Shown here one piece after another: positions 23,355-32,448 of a stretch of DNA of 32,448 nucleotides. Below the pieces are notes generated by a model. It had not been told where the DNA came from, did no database searches, and saw only the letters and a program-made list of their open reading frames with translations. Source of the DNA: Gammaproteobacteria bacterium (lineage in GTDB: Bacteria > Pseudomonadota > Gammaproteobacteria > Burkholderiales > Burkholderiaceae_C); NCBI GenBank assembly GCA_018820395.1, contig JAHJOG010000257.1, forward strand, positions 1-32,448, written 5' to 3'. How positions within the stretch are numbered: position 1 is the stretch's first letter; the number at the start of each line of letters is the position of its first letter. Position numbers and translations under genes: made by a program.

Positions 23355-24722
23355 ATGACAAGCATCCCGACCGTTCATCCCGACCCGCAGCGCCGCCGGC
23401 TGCTCAAGGCCGCTGCCGGCAGCGTGGCCACGGCCGCGGGCGCCGGGTTGGCGTTCCCGGCCATCGCGCAGAGCAAGCCCTTCAACGGACTCAAGCTGCG
23501 CGGCGCGGCCTATCAGCACGGCTTCTTCAACATCCTGCGCAAGTACATCCCGGAGTTCGAGCAGCAGACCGGCATGACGGTGGACCTGCAGCTGTCCGCG
23601 TTCCCGGTCTACAACCAGCAGGCCGACCTGGAGCTCTCGTCGGGCGGCAGCGCCTGGGACTTCTGCAACGTCACCTTCATCCTGGCCGCGCGCTGGGTGG
23701 CGGCGGGCCTGCTTTCCAACCTCGACGACTTCACCGGCAACCGCAAGCTCACGCCGGCCAGCTGGAACCCGGACGATTTCGTGCGGGGCGCCCAGCTGCC
23801 CTACATGGACAAGAGCGGCAAGACGTACGGCTTTGCCTGGGAAGGCGGCGCGATGCTGATGGGCATGAGCCGCACCGACCTCATGAAGAAGCGCGGCGTC
23901 GACACGCCCACCACCTTCGCCGAACTGCAGAAGGTGTGCGACGCGGTCAACGGGCAGGACGGCACGACCGGCTTCGTCAGCTCCAACCTGCATCACTGGT
24001 TTCTGCCGCCCTACATTCAGGGGTTCGGCGGCGACCTGTTCGTCGACCCGCCGGCCAACATCACCCCCGCGCTGGACACGGCCGCAGCGGTCGAGGGCAC
24101 CGCCTTCTACACGCAACTGCTGACGAAATACAGTCCGCAAGGCGTGCTGGGCTACACCGAAGACCAGGCGCGGGCCGCGCTGATCAGCGGCCGGTCGAAC
24201 ATCTTCATCCACTCCAGCTCGTGGGTCACGTCGATGCTCACCTCGCCGGACAGCAAGGTGAAGGACACGGCGCGCGTGACGCGCATGCCGGCCGGGCCCA
24301 AGGGCGATTTCCCGGCGTCGAACAGCCAGGGCCTGGGGATTCCGAAGAACGCCAAGAACAAGGAAGCGGCGTGGCAGTTCATCCAATGGGCGCTCAGCCC
24401 CGAACTCAGCGCGCGCATCGTCAAGGACACGGGCCATCCGTCGATCTGCCGCCGCTCGATCATCGAGAGCGCCGAATACAAGCGCGTCAACACGGTGAAC
24501 GGGCAGGACCTCGGCAAGCTCTACCTCGAAGTGCTGGAGCAGCCGGGCAAGACGCGCAACTACATGGCCTACCGCACGGTAAAGGAGTTTCCGCTCGTGG
24601 GCGACGTGGTCAACAAGGCGGTGGAGCGCGTGGTGTCGGGGCAGATGCCGGCCGCGGAATCGATGAAGGCCGCGCAGGAAGCCGCACTGGCCAACCTGCG
24701 CCGTGCCGGCGTAAAGATCTGA
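23355..24722 (+). CDS. Tat-exported ABC transporter solute-binding protein (family 1, UgpB-like)
   Basis: Encodes 455 residues. The N-terminus has a twin-arginine signal: RRRLLKAAAGSVATAAGAG then LAFPAIAQ with cleavage after AIA. The mature region is an extracellular solute-binding protein of the sugar type (KLRGAAYQHGFFNILRKYIP, EFEQQTGMTVDLQLS, NVTFILAARWVAAGLL), with the late family pattern GLGIPKNAKNKEAAWQFIQW. Tat export implies folding before secretion. ATG at 23355 has AAGGAGA 7 bases upstream. First gene of the plus-strand unit with two permeases, an oxidoreductase and a sulfatase. The ligand is presumably the sulfatase substrate or its precursor (inference). Confidence 0.94.
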   Translation: MTSIPTVHPDPQRRRLLKAAAGSVATAAGAGLAFPAIAQSKPFNGLKLRGAAYQHGFFNILRKYIPEFEQQTGMTVDLQLSAFPVYNQQADLELSSGGSAWDFCNVTFILAARWVAAGLLSNLDDFTGNRKLTPASWNPDDFVRGAQLPYMDKSGKTYGFAWEGGAMLMGMSRTDLMKKRGVDTPTTFAELQKVCDAVNGQDGTTGFVSSNLHHWFLPPYIQGFGGDLFVDPPANITPALDTAAAVEGTAFYTQLLTKYSPQGVLGYTEDQARAALISGRSNIFIHSSSWVTSMLTSPDSKVKDTARVTRMPAGPKGDFPASNSQGLGIPKNAKNKEAAWQFIQWALSPELSARIVKDTGHPSICRRSIIESAEYKRVNTVNGQDLGKLYLEVLEQPGKTRNYMAYRTVKEFPLVGDVVNKAVERVVSGQMPAAESMKAAQEAALANLRRAGVKI

Positions 24723-24738
24723 GGCGCTCCGCACCCGC

Positions 24739-25656
24739 ATGACACCCGGCGCGACGAAGGATTCCGCGAACCGCTCGTACGAGCGGCAGCGCCGCCGCTT
24801 CGTGCGCGCGGCGATCGCGCCGAGCCTGCTCTTCCTGGTGCTGGTCGCCGGGCTGCCGACGCTGTTCCTGCTGGTGACCAGCCTCACGCCCGGCGCGCTG
24901 GTCAACCCGGGCTCGTTGTCGGACTTCGGCGAGCCGCTGCGCAACTACAAGCTGCTCGCCGACGACGCGCGCTTCATCAATTCGATGTGGGTGCAGGCGC
25001 GGCTGTCGCTTTATTCGGTGGTGCTGCAGGTGCTGCTGGGCAGCGGCCTTGCGCTCTTGGTGCATTCGGGACAGCAGCGCTGGCAGTCACTGCGCCACCT
25101 GTTCGTGATCCCGATGGTGCTGCCGCCGATCGTGGTGGCGGTGATCTGGAAGCTGATCTACACGCCCGACATCAGTCCGGTGTACCAGGCCGCGCGCGTG
25201 CTCGGCGTGGCGCTGCCGGCGATGACTTCGCACGTCGACTTCGCGCTGGCCTCGATCGTCATCGCCGACACCTGGGAATGGGCGCCGTTCACCTTCCTGA
25301 TGGTGCTCGCCGCGCTGCAGAATCTGCCGGGCGAATACGTCGAAGCCGCGCGCATGGACGGCGCCGACGCACTGCGCGTGTTCGGCCACATCGTGCTGCC
25401 CTACATCGCGCCGGTGCTGCTGGTGTGCACGCTGTTCAGGCTGATCGACAGCATCAAGGCCTTTCCGCTCATCTTTTTGCTCACGGGGGGCGGGCCGGGT
25501 TCGGTGACCGAGGTGACCAACTATTACGCCTATCTCGTGGCCTTCAACTTCGGCGAGCTGGGCTATTCGAGCGCCATCACGGTGGTGCTGCTGGCGGCCA
25601 CCGTGCTGATCAGCTGGGCGGCCATGCGCGCGAGCCGCACGCAGGGGGCCGAATGA
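24739..25656 (+). CDS. sugar-type ABC transporter permease 1 (UgpA/MalF-like)
   Basis: Encodes 305 residues with six predicted transmembrane segments. It has the BPD_transp_1 EAA loop EYVEAARMDGADALRVFGHI (coupling to the ATPase), preceded by WEWAPFTFLMVLAALQNLPG, and the typical late GGGPGSVTEVTNYYAYLVAF. The short charged N-terminus (YERQRRRFVRAAIAPSLLF) precedes helix 1. The stop overlaps the next ATG (ATGA at 25653-25656), so the two permeases are coupled and make a heterodimer. Confidence 0.95.
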   Translation: MTPGATKDSANRSYERQRRRFVRAAIAPSLLFLVLVAGLPTLFLLVTSLTPGALVNPGSLSDFGEPLRNYKLLADDARFINSMWVQARLSLYSVVLQVLLGSGLALLVHSGQQRWQSLRHLFVIPMVLPPIVVAVIWKLIYTPDISPVYQAARVLGVALPAMTSHVDFALASIVIADTWEWAPFTFLMVLAALQNLPGEYVEAARMDGADALRVFGHIVLPYIAPVLLVCTLFRLIDSIKAFPLIFLLTGGGPGSVTEVTNYYAYLVAFNFGELGYSSAITVVLLAATVLISWAAMRASRTQGAE

Positions 25657-26486
25657 CCACGCCGCGCCGCGCCCGCCGACCGCGCAAGCCCGCAGCGCGC
25701 TGGGCGGTGCCGCTCGTCCTCGTGCTGATGCTGCTGCCTTTTCTGTGGCTGCTGCAGATGTCCTTCAAGCCGACGCCGCTGATCCTGGAGTTTCCGCCGC
25801 GGCTCTTCTTCGTGCCCACGCTCGAACATTACGTGGGCCTGTGGCAGGCGGGCTTTCCGGAATCCTTCGTCAACAGCCTGATCACGAGTGTCGTGTCGAC
25901 CGTGCTCGCGCTGCTGCTGGGCATTCCGGCAGCCTACGCGCTGTCGCGCTGGAGCGGGCGAGGGCGCTTCGGCCTCGGCCTGGGCATCCTGCTCACGCGC
26001 ATGGCGCCGCCGATCGCCTTCACCATCCCGTTCTTTCTGGCGTACCGCTGGCTCGGCCTGCTCGACACGCGCACCGGGCTGATCCTGATCTACATGACCT
26101 TCAACCTGCCGCTGGTGATCTGGATGATGCAGCCCTTCTTCGATGCCGTGCCGGCCACGCTCGAAGAAGCGGCACTGATGGACGGGGCGGGGTTTCCGAC
26201 CGTGTTCATGGAAATCGTCATGCCCATGGCCTCGGCCGGCATCGCGGCCACCGCCATCCTGTGCTTTCTGTATGCGTGGAACGACTTCTTCTTCGCGCTG
26301 ATCCTCACCCGCACAGACGCGCGCACGGCGCCCGTGGCGGTGGTCAACTTCATGAACTACGAAGGCTGGGAGTGGGGCAAGATCGCGGCTGGCGGCTCGC
26401 TGGTGATGGCACCGGTGCTGATCTTCTCGATGCTGGTGCGCCGCTTTCTGGTGAGCGGGCTCACCGCCGGTGCGGTGAAGGGTTGA
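25653..26486 (+). CDS. sugar-type ABC transporter permease 2 (UgpE/MalG-like)
   Basis: Encodes 277 residues, six transmembrane segments. Landmarks: FVNSLITSVVSTVLALLLGI then PAAYALSRW, FNLPLVIWMMQPFFDAVPAT and the EAA loop LEEAALMDGAGFPTVFMEIV ahead of MPMASAGIAATAI; the tail RRFLVSGLTAGAVKG is standard for the MalG-like partner. It pairs with the preceding permease. The oxidoreductase start lies 14 bases downstream. Confidence 0.95.
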   Translation: MTTPRRARRPRKPAARWAVPLVLVLMLLPFLWLLQMSFKPTPLILEFPPRLFFVPTLEHYVGLWQAGFPESFVNSLITSVVSTVLALLLGIPAAYALSRWSGRGRFGLGLGILLTRMAPPIAFTIPFFLAYRWLGLLDTRTGLILIYMTFNLPLVIWMMQPFFDAVPATLEEAALMDGAGFPTVFMEIVMPMASAGIAATAILCFLYAWNDFFFALILTRTDARTAPVAVVNFMNYEGWEWGKIAAGGSLVMAPVLIFSMLVRRFLVSGLTAGAVKG

Positions 26487-26500
26487 ACGGCGGCCGAGCG

Positions 26501-27337
26501 ATGACCACGACCACAACCACGACCCCCTCGCTCAGCGGCGCGACGCGCATCGTCCCCATCCTGGCTCATCCGGTGGACCACGTGCGCGCGCCGAGCACCT
26601 ACAACCCCGCGTTCGCCGCGGCCGGGCTCGATTGGCACATGGTGCCGTTGGGCGTCCACCCGGACGACCTGGGCGCCACGCTCGCGCAACTCGCCCGCGT
26701 CACCAACCTGCAGGGCGTGAACCTCACCATCCCGCACAAGGCCGCGGCCTACCGGCTCTGCGCGCGCCTCGGTCCCGAGGCGCATCGCAACCGCATGGTC
26801 AACACCTTGCGGCTGGAGCCCGACGGCCGCTGGGCCGGCGAGAACTCCGACGGCGCCGGCTTCGTCGGCGCGGCCCGCGCGCACCGGGTGCTGCGCACCG
26901 ACCGACCGGTGGTCATCGTCGGCACCGGCGGGGCCGGCACGGCGATCGCCTTCGCGCTGGCGGCGGCCGGCGTGCGCGAGATCGACCTGTTCGACACCGA
27001 CGCGGCCCGCGTCACGCGCCTGATCGACGCGCTCGAACACGCCCACCCCGGCGTGCGCGCGCGCAGCCGGCCCGACAGCCTGGGCCATGCCGGACTGGCG
27101 GTGAACGCCACGCCGCTCGGCCTGCATGCCGGCGACCCGATGCCCTTCGACCCGGCGCACCTGCCGGCCGATGCCTGCCTGTTCGACATCGTGGCCGCAC
27201 GCGACACCGAGCTGATGGAAGCGTGCCGCGCCCGCGGGTTGGCCGTCGTCGGCGGCCGTCCCATGATCGAGCACCAGCTCGTCACGCAGATCGCCTTCTG
27301 GCGTGGCGGCACCCCCACCATGGAGCCCGCAGAGTGA
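26501..27337 (+). CDS. shikimate-dehydrogenase-family oxidoreductase with altered substrate pocket
   Basis: Encodes 278 residues. Two-domain AroE fold: substrate domain with VNLTIPHK (catalytic K80), NRMVNTL (N101) and ENSDGAGF (catalytic D117), then a Rossmann domain with VVIVGTGGAGTA (137-148), VNATPLGL and GRPMIEHQ (Q259). The N-terminal carboxylate-binding motif, HSxSP in AroE, reads HVRAP (27-31), so both serines are lost (Val28, Ala30). It therefore probably oxidises or reduces a cyclic or polyol substrate lacking that carboxylate, not shikimate. The N-terminus has seven consecutive Thr from imperfect ACC/ACG/ACA repeats. The stop overlaps the GTG of the sulfatase gene. Biosynthetic AroE is unlikely given the catabolic context. 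Confidence 0.85.
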   Translation: MTTTTTTTPSLSGATRIVPILAHPVDHVRAPSTYNPAFAAAGLDWHMVPLGVHPDDLGATLAQLARVTNLQGVNLTIPHKAAAYRLCARLGPEAHRNRMVNTLRLEPDGRWAGENSDGAGFVGAARAHRVLRTDRPVVIVGTGGAGTAIAFALAAAGVREIDLFDTDAARVTRLIDALEHAHPGVRARSRPDSLGHAGLAVNATPLGLHAGDPMPFDPAHLPADACLFDIVAARDTELMEACRARGLAVVGGRPMIEHQLVTQIAFWRGGTPTMEPAE

Positions 27338-28767
27338 CCCGAGCGCGCAAGCACATCTTTCTCATCATGACCGACCAGCAGCGCTACGACACCATCGCCG
27401 CGCTCGGTTTCCCGTACATGCATACGCCGAACCTCGACCGCCTGGTGCGCGAGGGGACCAGCTTCGACAACTGCTTTATCACCGCGCCGAGCTGCGTGCC
27501 TTCGCGCGCCAGCCTGTTCACCGGCTACTACCCGCACACCACCGGCATCCTGCGCAACGGCCAGGAATGGCAGCGCACCTGGGTGCCGTCGCTGGCGGCG
27601 CAGGGCTATCACTGCGTGAACATCGGCAAGATGCACACGATCCCGTACGACGCCAAGGCCGGCTTCCACGAGCGCTTCGTGTGCGAGAACAAGGACCGCT
27701 TCTACGAAGGCCGCTGGTTCGCCGACGAATGGGACAAGACGCTGCGCGCACGCTCGCAGATCAAACCTTCGCGCGAGCGCTACCGCCAGTGGCCCGACTA
27801 TGCCGAGCGGCTCGGCGCCTACGAATGGACGCTGCCGCCCGAGTCGCATGCCGACTTCTTCATGGGCGACCTGGCGTCCTGGTGGCTCGAGACGCGGCCC
27901 AAGCCCGAGGCGCTCTTCATGCAGATCGGCTTTCTCGGCCCGCATCCGCCGTACGACCCGGTCCGGAGCTATGCCGAGCGCTACCTGACCGATCCGCGCG
28001 TGCCGGTGCCGGCCGCCGTTCCGCCGGACCTCGACCAGCTGCCGTCCTTCATGCACGCCAAGCGCGCGCACGACAGCCGGGTCGACCACGACGCGGTGCT
28101 GTGGTCGATGCAGCCCACCGACGAACAGCTGCGCCGCCTGCGCGCTTACTACCTCGGCAACGTCAGCATGATCGACGAGGCACTGGGCCGGTTGATCGAC
28201 GTGCTCGAACGCAAGGGCTACCTGGACGAGTCGCTGATCGTCTTCACTTCCGACCACGGCGACAACCTGGGCGACCACGGCCTGTCGCAGAAATGGACGA
28301 TGTACGACGCCGTCACGCGCGTGCCGGCCATCGTCTGGGCACCCGGCGAAGTGCCGGCCGGCCGCCGAGAGCCGGGGCTGTGCCAGCTCTTCGACTTCGG
28401 GCCCACGCTGCTCGAATGGGCCGGCGCGTCGCTGCCTGCGGCCTGCGAGGCGCAAAGCCTCATGCCCGCACTGCGCGGCGAGGCCTGGAGCGGGCGCGAG
28501 ATGGTGTTCGCCGAGCAGGCGGGGGACGTCGTGCTCACGGGTGCGAGCCTGCTCACCATGGCGCGCGACGCGCGCTACAAGGCGGTGCACATTCTGGGCA
28601 GTGACGAAGGGCAGCTCTTCGACCTGCAGCAAGACCCGGGCGAGCTGCGCAACCTGTGGGACGCGCCGGATCATCGGGGCGAGCGCGACCGCCTCATGAA
28701 GTCGATCCTGGAATGGCGACTGCAGAGCACCTACCAGACCATGAACGTCATGGCCGACGCGCGCTGA
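27334..28767 (+). CDS. cytoplasmic Cys-type sulfatase / phosphonate-monoester-hydrolase superfamily enzyme
   Basis: Encodes 477 residues of the alkaline phosphatase/sulfatase fold. IFLIMTDQQRYDTI (8-21) holds metal ligands (D14, Q15). CVPSRASLFTGYYPHTTGI begins with the CxPSR formylglycine motif (C54, R58). GKMH (K99, H101), GPHPPYDP (H204) and TSDHGDNLGDHG (D307, H308) complete the metal and sulfate site. C54 must be converted to formylglycine by a maturase not in this window. No signal peptide, so hydrolysis occurs after uptake by the neighbouring transporter. GTG at 27334 overlaps the preceding stop (GTGA). It may be a sulfatase or a phosphonate/phosphodiester hydrolase; these cannot be separated by motifs alone. 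Confidence 0.92.
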   Translation: MTRARKHIFLIMTDQQRYDTIAALGFPYMHTPNLDRLVREGTSFDNCFITAPSCVPSRASLFTGYYPHTTGILRNGQEWQRTWVPSLAAQGYHCVNIGKMHTIPYDAKAGFHERFVCENKDRFYEGRWFADEWDKTLRARSQIKPSRERYRQWPDYAERLGAYEWTLPPESHADFFMGDLASWWLETRPKPEALFMQIGFLGPHPPYDPVRSYAERYLTDPRVPVPAAVPPDLDQLPSFMHAKRAHDSRVDHDAVLWSMQPTDEQLRRLRAYYLGNVSMIDEALGRLIDVLERKGYLDESLIVFTSDHGDNLGDHGLSQKWTMYDAVTRVPAIVWAPGEVPAGRREPGLCQLFDFGPTLLEWAGASLPAACEAQSLMPALRGEAWSGREMVFAEQAGDVVLTGASLLTMARDARYKAVHILGSDEGQLFDLQQDPGELRNLWDAPDHRGERDRLMKSILEWRLQSTYQTMNVMADAR

Positions 28768-28772
28768 ATGCA

Positions 28773-28789
28773 GAGCGCCATGCGCGCTC
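28773..28789 (+). terminator. hairpin after the sulfatase gene
   Basis: GAGCGC-CATGC-GCGCTC, a perfect 6-bp GC stem with a 5-base loop 6 bases after the stop. There is no T tract, so it may be a transcript 3' end protector or a Rho-aided end instead of an intrinsic terminator. Confidence 0.4.
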
Positions 28790-28827
28790 AATCCTGCTAA
28801 GGTTTGTCCCGGCGGCGACTTGCCCCG

Positions 28828-28856
28828 TTGGATGGGTGCCGCGAAGCGCCTAGAAT
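28828..28856 (+). promoter_or_regulatory. probable sigma-70 promoter of the fatty-acid oxidation gene
   Basis: TTGGAT (28828-28833) and TAGAAT (28851-28856) are separated by 17 bases; the -10 matches TATAAT at 5 of 6 positions and the -35 matches at 3 of 6. A start near 28863 would leave an untranslated leader of about 95 bases containing an A-rich run and GCCGTCCGGCGGC, which can fold. Confidence 0.5.
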
Positions 28857-28958
28857 TTCACAAAAAAGAACGTCCGTGCTTTTTGCCGTCCGGCGGCAGA
28901 GCGTCGTGGCGCGCCAAGACAACTCCTTTTCGTCCTCTCCCAATCTAAGGAACGCAGC

Positions 28959-31058
<2,100 letters not shown>

Positions 31059-31077
31059 AGCGCGCAAGGGATCGAGC

Positions 31078-32448
31078 GTGATCAAGCGGGTGTCCATCGT
31101 GCTGCTGCTGGCCCTCTGCGGGCTGGCGGCGGTCGTGGCGTTTCGCACCTGGCGCATGCCTTCGGCGCAGGTGCCGGTGCAAGCCGTCGAGAAGGTCGCG
31201 GTCGACGCCGACGCCGTGGCGCGTCGCCTGTCGGGGGCGATCCCGATCCGCACCGTGTCCAGTCTCGATCCCGCAGAGCGCAACGGCGCCGAGTTCGACA
31301 AGCTGCATGCCTACTTGGCACAGCAGTTCCCGGCCCTGCATGCCAAGCTCGAGAAAGAGGTCGTCGGCGACCACGCGCTTCTCTATACCTGGGCCGGCAG
31401 CGATGCGGCCGCCAAGCCGGTCGCGCTGATGGCGCACCAGGACGTGGTGCCGATCGCCGAGGGCACCGAATCGAGCTGGCAGGTCGACCCGTTCAGCGGC
31501 GTGATCAAGGACGGCTACGTCTGGGGCCGCGGAACCTGGGACGACAAGGGCAACCTGCTGGCCCAGATGGAAGCCATCGAGATGCTGGTCAAGGCCGGAT
31601 TCCAGCCGCGCCAGACCGTCTACCTGATCTCCGGCGCCGACGAGGAAGTCAGTGGCCTGCGCGGCGCCCGTATGATCGCGGAACTGCTCAAGTCGCGCGG
31701 TGTGCGGCTCGAATGGGTGCTCGACGAAGGCCTCTTGATCACCGAAGGCGTGCTGCAGGGCCTCGACAAGCCGGCCGCGCTGGTCGGCCTGGCGGAAAAG
31801 GGCTACGGCACTTTCTTCCTGTCGCTCGACCGGCCGCCTGGGCATTCGTCGATGCCGCCTTCCACCACCGCGATCGGCGGCATGAGCCGTGCGCTCGCGC
31901 GCCTCGAAGCCCAACCCATGCCCGCTGCCATCCGTGGGGTGTCGGCCGAGATGTTCTCGGCGCTTGCCCCCGAGATGAACGGCTTCAACCGCGTGGCGCT
32001 GTCCAACCTCTGGCTCTTCGCGCCGCTGGTGAAGCCGCAGCTCGAGAAGAGCGTCAGCAGCAATGCGATGCTGCGCACGACCACCGCGCTCACCATCGTG
32101 CATGCGGGCAACAAGGACAACGTGCTGCCGGGCCGGGCCGAGGCGGCGGTGAACTTCCGCATCCTGCCGGGCGACACGCTGGCGTCGGTGCAGGAGCACA
32201 TCCGTGCCACCGTGGCCGACGACAGCATCCGGATCGAGGCCTACCCGGGCAATGCCGAGCCGTCGCCCGTGTCGTCCACCGCGAGTGCCGGCTACAAGAC
32301 CATCGCCCGCTCCGTGCGCGAGGTGTTCCCCGAGGCGATCGTCGCACCCGGCCTGATGATCGCCGCGACCGATTCGCGCCACTTCGCGGACGTGAGCGAC
32401 GCGGTGTTCCGCTTTTCGCCCGTGCGGGCGCGCGGCGAAGACCTTGCG
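31078..32448 (+). CDS. M20 family metallopeptidase (CPS1-like), 3' end cut by window
   Basis: At least 457 residues from GTG at 31078, open to the last base. AAGGGA lies 6 bases upstream. A single N-terminal hydrophobic helix (VSIVLLLALCGLAAVVAF) anchors or exports it. The catalytic domain shows the di-zinc ligands: MAHQDVVP (H120, D122), GRGTWDDKGN (D155), GADEEVSG (E189/E190) and LDEGLL (D216); the dimerisation lid domain follows (GYGTFFLSLDRPPGHSSMPP) and then TDSRHFADV with the last His ligand. It resembles carboxypeptidase S/aminoacylase-like members that release amino acids from peptides or N-acyl amino acids in the periplasm. About 30-40 residues appear to be missing. It is probably co-transcribed with the preceding gene, with no obvious functional link. 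Confidence 0.93.
   Translation, partial: MIKRVSIVLLLALCGLAAVVAFRTWRMPSAQVPVQAVEKVAVDADAVARRLSGAIPIRTVSSLDPAERNGAEFDKLHAYLAQQFPALHAKLEKEVVGDHALLYTWAGSDAAAKPVALMAHQDVVPIAEGTESSWQVDPFSGVIKDGYVWGRGTWDDKGNLLAQMEAIEMLVKAGFQPRQTVYLISGADEEVSGLRGARMIAELLKSRGVRLEWVLDEGLLITEGVLQGLDKPAALVGLAEKGYGTFFLSLDRPPGHSSMPPSTTAIGGMSRALARLEAQPMPAAIRGVSAEMFSALAPEMNGFNRVALSNLWLFAPLVKPQLEKSVSSNAMLRTTTALTIVHAGNKDNVLPGRAEAAVNFRILPGDTLASVQEHIRATVADDSIRIEAYPGNAEPSPVSSTASAGYKTIARSVREVFPEAIVAPGLMIAATDSRHFADVSDAVFRFSPVRARGEDLA

Noticed and set aside
26501..27337. Calling this gene biosynthetic aroE
   Set aside because: It lacks the carboxylate-binding serines and sits in a transporter/sulfatase operon.

Overview
The window is high-GC, tightly packed bacterial DNA with long open frames, four-base stop/start overlaps and some GTG/TTG starts. 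Gene content and order (selO-msrB-yciB-bolA-parvulin; an acyl-CoA ligase ahead of a Liv transporter; a peroxisomal-type FadJ-like fusion) point to a betaproteobacterium of the order Burkholderiales, most likely Comamonadaceae and Variovorax-like. That placement is inference from family resemblance. I see no rRNA, tRNA, CRISPR array, insertion sequence, integrase or relaxase.

Layout. (1) Positions 1-3802, minus strand: a housekeeping and redox-repair operon read selO > msrB > yciB > bolA > periplasmic parvulin, ending in a structured intergenic repeat at 1-91. (2) 3944-10854, plus strand: an AMP-forming acyl-CoA ligase and a complete branched-chain amino-acid/amide-type (Liv) ABC transporter (binding protein, two permeases, two ATPases). 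(3) 10907-21183: an accessory island. Four tightly spaced minus-strand genes encode, in transcription order, a 1665-residue STAND ATPase with ankyrin repeats and two copies of an unrecognised C-terminal domain; a small protein that is a third copy of that domain; a VirD4/TraG-like ATPase with no membrane anchor; and a PGDYG-family protein. Divergent from them is a 772-residue membrane protein with a degenerate SLOG-like N-terminus and a SLATT-like multi-helix C-terminus. (4) 21269-28767: a sugar-type ABC transporter split over two divergent units (UgpC/MalK-type ATPase plus FadR-family regulator, facing a Tat-exported binding protein, two permeases, a shikimate-dehydrogenase-like oxidoreductase and a cytoplasmic sulfatase), which looks like one substrate-specific catabolic locus. 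(5) 28959-32448: a bifunctional enoyl-CoA hydratase/3-hydroxyacyl-CoA dehydrogenase followed by an M20 metallopeptidase that runs off the window end.

The region most likely to be a new system is the island at 10.9-21.2 kb. A STAND sensor/switch, a membrane protein of a predicted effector class, a DNA-pump-like ATPase and a repeat domain shared between the sensor and its neighbour fit a multi-gene conflict (defence-like) system. No function is proven by sequence alone. Second in interest is the 21-29 kb locus, where the shikimate-dehydrogenase homologue keeps its catalytic Lys/Asp pair but lacks both serines that normally hold the shikimate carboxylate, implying a different substrate, possibly released by the sulfatase.
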